Source: an uncultured Bacteroides sp.
GTDB lineage: Bacteria; Bacteroidota; Bacteroidia; Cytophagales; Cyclobacteriaceae
Direction: 5' to 3'
DNA: 64,000 bases
NCBI GenBank assembly: GCA_902168185.1
Contig: CABHOV010000046.1
Span: forward strand, 1-64,000
The translations under genes were made by a program, and so were the position numbers. The notes beneath the pieces are model-generated. The model was not told the DNA's origin. It saw only the letters and a program-made list of their open reading frames with translations, and ran no database searches. Below are positions 8,430 through 16,340 of this stretch, piece after piece. The first letter of the stretch is position 1; the number at the start of each line of letters is the position of its first letter.

Positions 8430-8903
8430 TTACTTCTCATACTCAATTTTGGTAACATGCCAGACAAATTCGCCTGCGTCTGTTTTCACTATTGCTTGAT
8501 CGCCCACTTGTTTTTTCATCAGCGCCTGTGCCATAGGTGAGTCTATCGAGATGTAATCTTTGGTATCAAAAATCTCATCATAGCCGACTATTCGGAAGCG
8601 TTTTTTTGCGCCCTTGTCATTTTCAATTTCTACCCATGCACCAAACAATACTTTGCCTTCCTGGAAAGGTGAATAGTTAACAACTTTCAAGTCGTCAATA
8701 CACTTGCGCAAATAAAGCACTCGCCGATCTATTTCGCGCAGGCGCTTTTTATTGTAATGATAATCTGCATTTTCAGAACGATCTCCAAGGCTTGCCGCCC
8801 AGGCTACCTTTTGCGTGGTCTCGGTGCGCTCCACGCGCCACAAATGATCCAACTCAGCTTTTAACTTTTCTAAACCTTCTGGGGTAATTAAGGGCGTTTT
8901 CAT
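8430..8903 (-). CDS. greB: Transcription elongation factor GreB
   Basis: A 157-residue cleavage factor that enters the RNA polymerase secondary channel and rescues backtracked complexes. The N-terminal coiled coil (about 1-75) carries the signature WAASLGDRSENADYHYNKKR with the acidic tip residues, and the C-terminal FKBP-like domain has FGAWVEIENDKG, FRIVGYDEIF and DYISIDSPMAQALMKKQVGD. Wording matches enterobacterial GreB, as I recall it, very closely from MKTPLITPEG onward, more than expected for a Bacteroidota GreA. It may have been acquired from a gammaproteobacterium. It is a single gene, convergent with the preceding lipoprotein. Confidence 0.93.
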   Translation of the reverse strand: MKTPLITPEGLEKLKAELDHLWRVERTETTQKVAWAASLGDRSENADYHYNKKRLREIDRRVLYLRKCIDDLKVVNYSPFQEGKVLFGAWVEIENDKGAKKRFRIVGYDEIFDTKDYISIDSPMAQALMKKQVGDQAIVKTDAGEFVWHVTKIEYEK

Positions 8904-9145
8904 GTCTAATTAATCACGGAGCAATGCATCCGACTTTCGCTTATTACAATGTATTCAATCACTCAAATTTATGTAAATAATTGAGGTATACGTTGTGCAG
9001 CAAGCTGGTTGATACAGGTACTGGTAACAAAACGTGAAAATGGTATCAAATATCCATCATGTCCGTAAAGATATAAATACAATGAACCCATAAGGATTCA
9101 TTGTCGACAAGTATATATCTGCGAGAGACGTTTACACAGCAACGT

Positions 9146-11071
9146 TTATCGGACTGGCTTTAACGAACCGGCAAACCCTCCACGTCTAAGGAGCTTAACT
9201 TCTACTGTACTGCTTTTATCAACTACCAGATACTTAGATGCTAAAACCTTATCGTGATCGCCATCGGAAATAAGCGTAAGTATATATTGTTTACCATCGG
9301 GCAGGAAGTCAAAAAGAATTGATTGTCTTTTTTCTTTAACCTCAGCGTTAATACCTGCTATATACCAGTCCTCACCTTTTCTTCGTGCAAGGGTCACATC
9401 TCTTCCAGGATACCCTGCCAGCAACCTGGTATCGTCCCATGCATTTGGCAGTTCGCTAAGAAATTTTTTGGGTGCATCAGGCAACTGAGTATATCCTTCG
9501 GGCCTATCCGCCATATGCTGAAGGGCTGATTCAAACAAGACGCTAAGCGCCAGTTCATGCCCATAAGATGTAACGTGTGGATGTTGTGAGTTTGTAAAGG
9601 TTACGGGAGTATAATCCATAGAGCCTACAACATTTCTTGTAAATGGCAGCACCGAATTGTGCTGAGGTGCTTCCATTGTAAAATCCTGAATGTTATTATA
9701 CCATTCAGCTCCCTTCACCGCCTCATACGTCATGAGATTCGGATAGGTACGTGCCCACCCTCTTGGCACGAGACATCCATGGAAATATACCAGCATTTTA
9801 TACTTTGCAGCGTCTTCTAAAATATCTAGATAATACTGAATCATGTTCTGCTTCTCACTTTCAAAAAAGTCAACCTTAATACCAGCGACTCCCATTTTTT
9901 GAAGTTTTGTAAATTCCTCTGTCCTATTCTTATGGGTCACCATTCTATCCACCGGTGTTTCTGTAACCCACGTATGGTTCCCTCCTGAATTATACCAGAG
10001 TAATGGCTTCACTCCCTTTGAGCGGATATAGTTAACCGCATCGTTAAGGTTACCACCGTTGCCCATCTTGTCCCATTCCCAGTCAAGTAAAGTATACATC
10101 CATCCCATTTCAGCAGCGAGGTCCGCGAACTTACATACCACCTGATAATCTCGGGTGCCATGATTACTCGACCAATAGTTCCATGATACCAGTCCAGGCT
10201 TTATCCAACTTGTGTCCTCTATTTTAGACGGCGTTGATACATCATCTACCAATGTTGACTCTACTATATCTGCAAGACCACCAATAATAATTACTCGCCA
10301 TGGAGATTTCCAGGGAAGCATGATTGCAGGAGTTGACTTCCCTGTTCCTCTACCATCATCCGGATTCGGAAACGTAAGTTTATACTTCGTTACATCAGCA
10401 ACGTTACTTAACTTCGTTCCACAGTAATCTCCATTTACATCAGCTTCATGCAACAGAAACCAGCAGGAGCTATCACTGGCCTGAACCAAAGCAGGGTAAC
10501 ACCACTCCTGACTTTGTACCTGATCACCGTTCATCTCAAGATAGGTTCTTTCATTTGCAGCATTCCAACTCTCCATCCAGCGTGTATTCTTTTTTGGAAT
10601 TGAATATGCAGTGAACTCATCTTTCACCACAAACGAGCCCTTCGTTTCCGGAAATTCATAGCGAAATGCACAACCATCATTGTATGCGCGCAAGACTATA
10701 TTAATTTTTGCTTTTGCAGGTGTCTCAAAGGAGTAAACTACCTCCGTTGCTGCGTTGTTACGCTTAGAGCGTTTACCATGTATAGCTGTATATTCATCCT
10801 TTACCAATTGAGGCTTGCCTGTTTTACGAAGGGCCAGGTTGTTTGAAAACTCCTGGTCATCGCGTAACAACCCCACGTCTATACGGTTAAACACCTCAGA
10901 CGTTTTTCCGTTACTCAAATAATATACTTTAAAATACCAGGCCCCATAATCAGCGTTTTTTGAATTAACCAACTCAATTTTTATTTTTTGATTGGGCGAT
11001 ACAACCGTTTTTGACTGGGAGTAAACGGTGAATGAGATAAACGTTAAAAGTATTAGTATTCGCAAGGTCAT
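9146..11071 (-). CDS. GH97-family glycoside hydrolase (alpha-glycosidase)
   Basis: A 641-residue exported enzyme with signal peptide (1-18, VYSQS). It has the GH97 order: N-terminal beta-sandwich (about 22-280), a TIM barrel (about 290-560) and a C-terminal beta-sandwich. Family motifs include SWNYWSSNHGTRDY, the calcium-linked WEWDKMGNG region, GIKVDFFESE and LMTYEAVKGAEW. GH97 splits into inverting alpha-glucosidases and retaining alpha-galactosidases; the acid D401 in GIKVDFF sits where the retaining branch has its nucleophile, and E450 or E456 may be the acid/base, so an alpha-galactosidase-like activity is inferred. The gene stands alone, not in a PUL. Confidence 0.9.
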   Translation of the reverse strand: MTLRILILLTFISFTVYSQSKTVVSPNQKIKIELVNSKNADYGAWYFKVYYLSNGKTSEVFNRIDVGLLRDDQEFSNNLALRKTGKPQLVKDEYTAIHGKRSKRNNAATEVVYSFETPAKAKINIVLRAYNDGCAFRYEFPETKGSFVVKDEFTAYSIPKKNTRWMESWNAANERTYLEMNGDQVQSQEWCYPALVQASDSSCWFLLHEADVNGDYCGTKLSNVADVTKYKLTFPNPDDGRGTGKSTPAIMLPWKSPWRVIIIGGLADIVESTLVDDVSTPSKIEDTSWIKPGLVSWNYWSSNHGTRDYQVVCKFADLAAEMGWMYTLLDWEWDKMGNGGNLNDAVNYIRSKGVKPLLWYNSGGNHTWVTETPVDRMVTHKNRTEEFTKLQKMGVAGIKVDFFESEKQNMIQYYLDILEDAAKYKMLVYFHGCLVPRGWARTYPNLMTYEAVKGAEWYNNIQDFTMEAPQHNSVLPFTRNVVGSMDYTPVTFTNSQHPHVTSYGHELALSVLFESALQHMADRPEGYTQLPDAPKKFLSELPNAWDDTRLLAGYPGRDVTLARRKGEDWYIAGINAEVKEKRQSILFDFLPDGKQYILTLISDGDHDKVLASKYLVVDKSSTVEVKLLRRGGFAGSLKPVR

Positions 11072-11492
11072 AGTGTTAAGAAAGTCGTTAATCGTTTTAG
11101 AATCTCTTAGGGTTCTTGCAAGTGGCCACAGCAGTCACTTGATGCTGGAAAGTAAAGACTTCTAGCGCTTATGGAAGGGTTCGAAAGATCGCAGATTAGG
11201 ACACCAAAGGTCTATGCAGTAAGTATAAGTCGTAAACGACTAGTAAGATTATACTTTTTATCCGGTATACATGTATAGCGACAAAGCAAGTAGAGTAGCC
11301 GTACATTCAAACTCATTAAGTGAGCATATTTTTGGATGCGTAAATGTCAGCACCTCAGGCATGACACTTCCCTCCCACCGATACCAGTCCACAGAACTTC
11401 AGGACAAAAAAATCTCAAAATTTATTTTGCGAAACCGATTAGTTGCGCATATATTTGCAACTGATTAGTTGCTAATTAAAACAACAGCGCAT
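11072..11492. other. Intergenic stretch upstream of GH97 and the ArsR operon
   Basis: No gene is credible here; a 65-codon open frame at 11271-11468 lacks family likeness and runs through a promoter. The left part holds an inverted repeat AAGTATAA (11221-11228) / TTATACTT (11249-11256) around a second one, AGTCGT/ACGACT (11228-11241). The right part holds the promoter and repeats of the ArsR operon. Confidence 0.6.
11425..11472 (+). promoter_or_regulatory. Bacteroidota-type promoter with two operator-like repeats
   Basis: TTTG (11426-11429) and TATATTTG (11450-11457) are 20 bp apart, matching the Bacteroidota consensus TTTG-n19/20-TAnnTTTG. GATTAGTTGC occurs twice, at 11437-11446 (between the two promoter boxes) and 11463-11472 (around the expected start point), 26 bp apart. 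A repressor bound there would block the promoter, and the ArsR protein encoded 21 bp downstream is the obvious candidate. Confidence 0.65.
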
Positions 11493-11813
11493 ATGAGAAG
11501 AGATATTTTTCAGGCGATTGCAGATCCGACACGGAGGGCAATCATAACCTTAATTGCATTGCAGGCAATGACACCGAACGCCATTGCTGACAACTTCAAT
11601 ACTACACGACAAGCAGTTTCCAAGCACCTGCGCATACTCACGGAATGCGAACTGGTAAAACAAGAACAACAAGGAAGGGAAATTTACTATTCACTTGAAA
11701 TTGAAAAAATGAAAGAGATTGATAAATGGTTGAACCAATTACGGAAGATTTGGGAGACCCGATTTAATCAACTTGATCAAGTATTATCAACCATGAAAAA
11801 ACAAAAAAAATGA
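11493..11813 (+). CDS. ArsR/SmtB-type winged-helix repressor
   Basis: A 106-residue DNA-binding protein. The start was taken at ATG 11493 ([18 protein letters not shown]), which fits the family N-terminus; an upstream TTG would place coding inside the second operator. The winged helix spans about 5-85: [13 protein letters not shown], then the recognition helix [19 protein letters not shown] and the wing [11 protein letters not shown]. The metal-binding Cys pair of ArsR/SmtB metal sensors is absent, so it is the non-metal subtype usually paired with an SRPBCC gene. The next gene overlaps it by 4 bp (ATGA), so they are translated together. Confidence 0.88.
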   Translation: MRRDIFQAIADPTRRAIITLIALQAMTPNAIADNFNTTRQAVSKHLRILTECELVKQEQQGREIYYSLEIEKMKEIDKWLNQLRKIWETRFNQLDQVLSTMKKQKK

Positions 11814-12307
11814 CAAACAATTCACCATTTGATTTTACGCTTGACAAAACAACAAAGATGGTATCTATAACCATGGAGTTTGATGCCGACCTTGCACTGG
11901 TATGGGATGCATTTACGATACCCGAAATTCTTGATCAATGGTATGCACCGAAACCCTATACCTCTAAAACAAAATCCATGGACTTCAAAGTTGGAGGTCG
12001 TAGATTTTATGCTATGGTAAGCCCTGAAGGAGAAGAGCGCTGGGCTGTTCAGAGATATACTTCCATTAGTCCCAAAACTAATTTCAAGATGTTTAATGCC
12101 TTTTCGGACAAAGATGAAAATCTTCAGCTGCCAGGTTCTGATTGGGATTTTAATTTTAGTGAGGAAAATGGAGCGACAAAAGTATATATCAGTATATATA
12201 ATGAATCCCTCGAACGATTGGAGATGTTGCTTGAAGGCTTCAAAATAGGAATGGCTATGACATTTGAAAACCTGAAAGATCTATTGGCAACTTTATCAAA
12301 AAAATGA
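11810..12307 (+). CDS. SRPBCC (AHSA1-like) domain protein
   Basis: A 165-residue cytoplasmic protein of the START/SRPBCC superfamily, AHSA1 branch: [32 protein letters not shown], then [16 protein letters not shown], the central strand [11 protein letters not shown] and the C-terminal long helix [20 protein letters not shown]. These proteins have a deep hydrophobic cavity and probably bind small lipophilic ligands. ArsR-SRPBCC pairs are common in Bacteroidota and usually one operon, as here with overlapping start and stop on both sides. A stress or ligand-sensing role is inferred. Confidence 0.88.
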   Translation: MTNNSPFDFTLDKTTKMVSITMEFDADLALVWDAFTIPEILDQWYAPKPYTSKTKSMDFKVGGRRFYAMVSPEGEERWAVQRYTSISPKTNFKMFNAFSDKDENLQLPGSDWDFNFSEENGATKVYISIYNESLERLEMLLEGFKIGMAMTFENLKDLLATLSKK

Positions 12308-12534
12308 TTTACGTTTTCAAAACTTCTGTCAAAACAAAAAATCAGGTTAAGAAACTCGAACCGCATATTAATACTATAATTCCAAATGAAAAATGGAATT
12401 TCGATGTTGAAGACTGCGACAAGATTTTGCGTATTGACAGTGAAGAAAATATAGCTTTGAAAATAATAGACTTGCTAAGGAATCAAAAATTTTACTGCGA
12501 AGAATTGGACGAAGAAATAAAAGAAACAATTTAA
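12304..12534 (+). CDS. Small unknown protein in the ArsR-SRPBCC operon
   Basis: A 76-residue cytoplasmic protein that I cannot assign to a named family. It starts within the stop codon of the SRPBCC gene (ATGA overlap), so it is translationally coupled. Visible features are [39 protein letters not shown] and a short C-terminal YCEELDEE. The beta-alpha-beta-beta-alpha spacing suggests a small ferredoxin-like fold like the HMA domain, but without its CxxC motif. The two cysteines (in EDCDK and YCEE) are worth noting. Function unknown. Confidence 0.7.
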   Translation: MIYVFKTSVKTKNQVKKLEPHINTIIPNEKWNFDVEDCDKILRIDSEENIALKIIDLLRNQKFYCEELDEEIKETI

Positions 12535-12546
12535 AAAATTAAAATT

Positions 12547-12972
12547 ATGGCACTTATCAATCCTTACATTCACTTCAATGGAAATGCAGAAGAAGCATTT
12601 ACATTTTACAAATCTATATTCGGTGGAGAATTCACAAAAATTATGCGTTACAAAGACCTGTCAAGTGTTGAGTATCCAATAGCAGAAAATGATGCCAATA
12701 GGCTTATGCATGTTGCTTTGCCCATCGGCAAAAGTAGCATGTTAACAGGTAGTGATGTTTTAGGAATTATGGGAGAAGTAACAGAAAACGACAACAGAAA
12801 TACCATATCAATTAGTGCAGAAAGCCGCGAAGAAGCAGACAAATTATTCAATGGACTTTCAGAAGGAGGAAAAATTGAAATGCCAATTGCTGACGGCCCG
12901 TTCGGTGCATACTTCGGAATGTTTGCTGATAAATATGGTATTCAATGGATGGTGAACTTTACTGCTAACTAA
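12547..12972 (+). CDS. VOC-family (PhnB/glyoxalase-like) protein
   Basis: A 141-residue member of the vicinal-oxygen-chelate superfamily, PhnB-like branch: INPYIHFNGNAEEAFTFYKS at the N-terminus, FGGEFTKIMRY, MHVALPIGKSSMLTGSD and the typical ending GPFGAYFGMFADKYGIQWMV. VOC proteins form paired beta-alpha-beta-beta-beta modules around a metal; PhnB-like members mostly have unknown substrates. It follows the 76-residue gene by 12 bp and probably belongs to the ArsR-controlled operon. The set ArsR-SRPBCC-unknown-VOC looks like a small stress or detoxification unit (inference). Confidence 0.87.
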   Translation: MALINPYIHFNGNAEEAFTFYKSIFGGEFTKIMRYKDLSSVEYPIAENDANRLMHVALPIGKSSMLTGSDVLGIMGEVTENDNRNTISISAESREEADKLFNGLSEGGKIEMPIADGPFGAYFGMFADKYGIQWMVNFTAN

Positions 12973-13074
12973 ACTATATATATCAAAGCAATGACTAACT
13001 GCCAATATTATACTATTGCCATCATTGCAGACTGAAAGACTTTTAGTTTCATTATAAAAAGAATAGGATTGGTC

Positions 13075-13104
13075 GCTTTGTGCTGGCTGCTGTCAGCACA
13101 AAGC
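13075..13104. terminator. Hairpin between convergent VOC and LysR genes
   Basis: GCTTTGTGCTG (13075-13085) and CAGCACAAAGC (13094-13104) form a perfect 11-bp stem with an 8-base loop. It lies about 100 bp after the VOC stop and about 80 bp from the end of the convergent LysR gene. It has no T-run on the plus strand, so a two-way terminator is probable but not certain. Confidence 0.55.
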
Positions 13105-13181
13105 ACTAAGGTTCTCTTTGAATACCCGTGTATCAGAATCGAAGTTAAAGAACATTGACAACGTTGGGTTATTGTGATGGT

Positions 13182-14072
13182 TCAGACGCTTCGTATTTCT
13201 CTGAATATTTTCAGGGAAAGCTCAATGTATTCTTTCAATTCCTCTTCTCTCTCCTTTGACCAAACAAATCGCATCTCAACTTTTGCTGGTATATCTGTGA
13301 GCTCAAAATATTTTATATTCAAATTCATCCCTTTCACAGCTGACTTCGCAATAATCGTTACGCCAAGGCCTTCGCTTACCATTTTCAAATTCGTTGATGC
13401 ATTTGGTGATTGAAAAACTACCTTGGGAGTAAATCCATTTTTACGAAAAAGCCGATATAATACATCACTATACATCTGCCCATCTTCTCGTGCCGGTAAA
13501 ATCCAATCAGCATTAGCCAAGGGTCTCAGGTCTGCACTTTTGAGGTTTACTTTCAAATTTCTGGGCATTGCAACCACAAAATTTTCTTTATATAACATCG
13601 CAGATTCAATGCCATCAGGTCCAACTTCATTTGGTATTATTCCGAAGTCGATCTCACGATCCAGTATCTTTGTAAATATAATGTTACAAGCGTTTTCTAA
13701 AAGTCCAATTTTTAAGTGTGGATATGATGTTGTAATCGTCTTTAAAAAATAGGGCAACACAGAATACATAGCCGAGCTCACGTGTCCAATTGTTATTTCT
13801 CCCGCTTCTCCCTTGTGTATCTCGTTAGCTCTTTTTTTTGCGTGACCAAGCTGTTTCAGGATTCGCGTGACTTCGTTCTTAAAGAATATACCAGCGGCAG
13901 TAAGTTTGATCTGTTTTTTAGTTCGATCAAATAATTCAGCACCAACCTCATCTTCCAGGTTTTTTATCTGACGACTCAAAGCTGGTTGTGCTATATATAT
14001 ACTACTACTTGCCCTATGAAAATTTAATACCTCTGCAACTGCGAGAAAGTTTTTGAGTTGATCGGTTGTCAT
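13182..14072 (-). CDS. LysR-family transcriptional regulator
   Basis: A 296-residue LysR protein. The winged helix-turn-helix covers residues about 1-60: MTTDQLKNFLAVAEVLNFHR, SIYIAQPALSRQIKNLEDEV and LFDRTKKQIKLTAAG. The effector-binding domain (about 88-290) has TIGHVSSAMYSVLPYFLKT, DFGIIPNEVGP and the late EGLGVTIIAKSAV. The start was set at 14072 (MTTDQ) rather than 24 bp further upstream. LysR genes usually control a divergent neighbour; the divergent gene here is a GNAT acetyltransferase 170 bp away, but the link is only positional. Confidence 0.92.
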   Translation of the reverse strand: MTTDQLKNFLAVAEVLNFHRASSSIYIAQPALSRQIKNLEDEVGAELFDRTKKQIKLTAAGIFFKNEVTRILKQLGHAKKRANEIHKGEAGEITIGHVSSAMYSVLPYFLKTITTSYPHLKIGLLENACNIIFTKILDREIDFGIIPNEVGPDGIESAMLYKENFVVAMPRNLKVNLKSADLRPLANADWILPAREDGQMYSDVLYRLFRKNGFTPKVVFQSPNASTNLKMVSEGLGVTIIAKSAVKGMNLNIKYFELTDIPAKVEMRFVWSKEREEELKEYIELSLKIFREIRSV

Positions 14073-14243
14073 ATATCGATGCAATATTGTTATCAATCAA
14101 TGCAAATTAAGTATTTTTTGTTATCAAACAATTTAGCTTGCTTTAAGTATTGAAAGGATTTAGGACAAAATGGTCTCTTCTATAGCACCGAAGCAGGACT
14201 GCTGAATACTTCTAAGAAACCTATATAAAGAATACCATTACAA

Positions 14244-14756
14244 ATGATTATCAAAGCGTCACTACAACATGCGGAAGTACTTAGCGAACTAGGTGCAGAA
14301 ACTTTTTATAAATCGCACAAGGACAGTGCGCCTGCCCATGAAATAGCTACTTACATGAAGAAAGTATACAGTCTGGATGCTATCAAAAAGGAATTGGATA
14401 ACCCCGTAAATATTTATCACATCATTCAACATGAAAATATAGTTGCCGGATTTTCCAAAATAGAGCTCACTATGAAACATCCGGCAATTAAACCAGAGCA
14501 TGTTTCAAAGATGGATCAAATCTATTTGCTGGATTCTTTTCATGGCCTTAAGCTGGGTGCTGAACTCATGAGTTATAATATTGACTACTCGAAATCACGC
14601 GGGCAAAACGGAATGTGGTTAGTGGTATGGATCGGGAACACAACAGCAATCTCCTTTTACAAAAAGTTTGGTTTTCGAATAGTGGCCAAAGATGAATTCC
14701 ATCTAACCGAAACTCACCTCAGCCCCTGCCACATCATGTTGTTAGAATATAATTAA
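14244..14756 (+). CDS. GNAT-family N-acetyltransferase
   Basis: A 170-residue cytoplasmic acetyltransferase of the GNAT fold. The acetyl-CoA binding region is MDQIYLLDSFHGLKLGAELM (motif A, Q/R-x-x-G-x-A style with HGLKLG), followed by GMWLVVWIGNTTAISFYKKF and GFRIVAKDEF, the usual beta-bulge and C-terminal strand. The N-terminal part (SELGAETFYKSHKD, YHIIQHENIVAGFSKIEL) fits the substrate side of the fold. It resembles spermidine or small-amine acetyltransferase types, but the substrate cannot be told. It is divergent from the LysR gene. Confidence 0.88.
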   Translation: MIIKASLQHAEVLSELGAETFYKSHKDSAPAHEIATYMKKVYSLDAIKKELDNPVNIYHIIQHENIVAGFSKIELTMKHPAIKPEHVSKMDQIYLLDSFHGLKLGAELMSYNIDYSKSRGQNGMWLVVWIGNTTAISFYKKFGFRIVAKDEFHLTETHLSPCHIMLLEYN

Positions 14757-14810
14757 AACAAAACAAGTTAGTATATACAATGTTAGGACGAACCTCTAAA
14801 TAATTAATCA

Positions 14811-15044
14811 ATGACAAATGCTTTAGGCTTTTTAGCACTTACTCTGAATTTAACATCGATGACGATGAAAGATATTCTATACCTGCGGGTTTTGTCGTTA
14901 GTGGCAAACACCATTTATATACTATATGGTTTGCTCATCGGTGCCGCCCCCATTGTGACTGGGAGTTTTATTGCGGTAGTGATTCATTCTGTTAGTATCT
15001 ACAAACTTAAGCACCCAAAGCAAATTACGTTGTCTAAAAAATAA
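14811..15044 (+). CDS. Small membrane protein, YgjV/SemiSWEET-like in outline
   Basis: A 77-residue protein with two or three hydrophobic segments (about 2-16, 28-45, 46-66) and a charged tail. The stretch MTMKDILYLRVLSLVANTIY and the helix IYILYGLLIGAAPIVTGSFI recall half-units of the YgjV and SemiSWEET small membrane proteins, but I am not certain of a family. It lies 54 bp after the GNAT gene and 36 bp before the DinB gene on the same strand. Function unknown. Confidence 0.6.
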   Translation: MTNALGFLALTLNLTSMTMKDILYLRVLSLVANTIYILYGLLIGAAPIVTGSFIAVVIHSVSIYKLKHPKQITLSKK

Positions 15045-15080
15045 ACTGATCGAATTCTCACAACTCCCAAATCATGCTCC

Positions 15081-15578
15081 ATGAATAAAAACGATTTGAA
15101 ACTTAGAATGGAAACTGTTTTTAACAATTTCATTCATGCCATTCAGCAACACACAGACATAAATAAGAACAGGGCTGATGGAGGTTGGTCAGTGGGGCAG
15201 ATCGCTAACCACATCCTAAAAGGGACAGACACAAACTTAGGCTCTACTAAAAAGACAGAACGTCCCTACGATAAAAATGCTGATTCAATCAAGATGCTGT
15301 TTCTGGATTTTGGTAAGAAGTTCTCCAATACACCTGATATTGAACCCGATGTAAAACAATATACAAAAGAAGACTTGATCATCTCTTTATATGAATTGCA
15401 GAAAGAAGTTTTTCAAATGATTGACAACGAAGATTTAACGGAGACTTGTGTTGATTGGGAATTGCCTGTATGGGGAAATCTCACTAAATACGAATGTGTT
15501 ATTTTATATGAAAACCACATTATAAGACACACTAAACAGGTAACTGACTTTTATAAAGTAACGGCACAAGAATTTTAA
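15081..15578 (+). CDS. DinB-superfamily protein
   Basis: A 165-residue cytoplasmic four-helix protein of the DinB/YfiT metal-binding superfamily. The three expected histidines can be placed in GGWSVGQIANHILKGTD (H about 53), and in the C-terminal helix YENHIIRHTKQVTDFYK (two His). The N-terminal helix NNFIHAIQQHTDINKN fits. DinB proteins include bacillithiol- or mycothiol-dependent transferases and many with unknown activity. The gene lies between two other short same-strand genes and may be co-transcribed with the small membrane protein. Confidence 0.8.
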   Translation: MNKNDLKLRMETVFNNFIHAIQQHTDINKNRADGGWSVGQIANHILKGTDTNLGSTKKTERPYDKNADSIKMLFLDFGKKFSNTPDIEPDVKQYTKEDLIISLYELQKEVFQMIDNEDLTETCVDWELPVWGNLTKYECVILYENHIIRHTKQVTDFYKVTAQEF

Positions 15579-15662
15579 CAACGAAACTGTTGAGACATCG
15601 TAACATGAATTGTTACAACGGGAAGTTTCATAAAGATCGGTTTTACATAATAAGGTTAACAA

Positions 15663-16301
15663 ATGCAGCCGAAAGAGAAAATAATAACAACCTATAATGC
15701 TACGGCTGAAAGCTATGCGGCTACACGCATTGACGAACTCTCCAAGAAGCATTTTGACCGTTTGATTTTAAAAGAATTCGCGCGGCTCAATAAAGACAAA
15801 GGTATATGTGCAGACTTTGGCTGTGGCCCCGGACAAACTACAAAGTTTTTATTTGACGCTGGTCTTAAGAATATAGTTGGTATTGATATTTCACCCGGAA
15901 TGGTGAAGGTCGCCCGTGGTATTTTTCCATATATAGCGTTCGAAGAGGGCGATCTCCTTGCATTGCCTTACAACGAAAATCATTTTGCATCTGCAGTAGC
16001 ATTCTATGCTATAGTACATTTTGATTACGATCAGGTCGGCCAAGCGTTCAGTGAGGTAAACCGTGTTTTGGAAAAAGGTGCCCATTTTTTATTCGCATTT
16101 CATGTGGGGCAAGAGACCGTACATTTTGATAAGGCAAACGATATTGATGTTGATATTGATTTACACTTCTTGCAAACCGAGCGAATACTGGAGTTACTTA
16201 ACAGTAACAATTTCAAAATAATTGATACTATAGAACGCTTTCCCTATCCGGATGTCGAGTATGCCACCAAGCGAGCTTACGTGTGGGCTGAAAAAATTTA
16301 G
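15663..16301 (+). CDS. Class I SAM-dependent methyltransferase
   Basis: A 212-residue Rossmann-fold methyltransferase. Motif I is ICADFGCGPGQTTKFLFDAG, followed by the acidic end of strand 2 (IVGIDISPGM) that holds the SAM ribose, the FEEGDLLALPYNENHFAS region (motif III-like) and EVNRVLEKGAHFLFAFHVG (post-II). It resembles the UbiE/Coq5-related methyltransf_11 group. The acceptor is unknown. It is the last gene of a same-strand run and is convergent with the FtsX-like permease only 40 bp away, with no clear terminator between. Confidence 0.9.
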   Translation: MQPKEKIITTYNATAESYAATRIDELSKKHFDRLILKEFARLNKDKGICADFGCGPGQTTKFLFDAGLKNIVGIDISPGMVKVARGIFPYIAFEEGDLLALPYNENHFASAVAFYAIVHFDYDQVGQAFSEVNRVLEKGAHFLFAFHVGQETVHFDKANDIDVDIDLHFLQTERILELLNSNNFKIIDTIERFPYPDVEYATKRAYVWAEKI

Positions 16302-16340
16302 GCTGTTAACTTCCATGAACAACCTTCGTTTGTATTACAA

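Noticed and set aside
11271-11468. 65-codon rightward open frame before the ArsR gene
   Set aside because: It runs through the promoter boxes and the first operator repeat, has no family likeness and no credible ribosome binding site.
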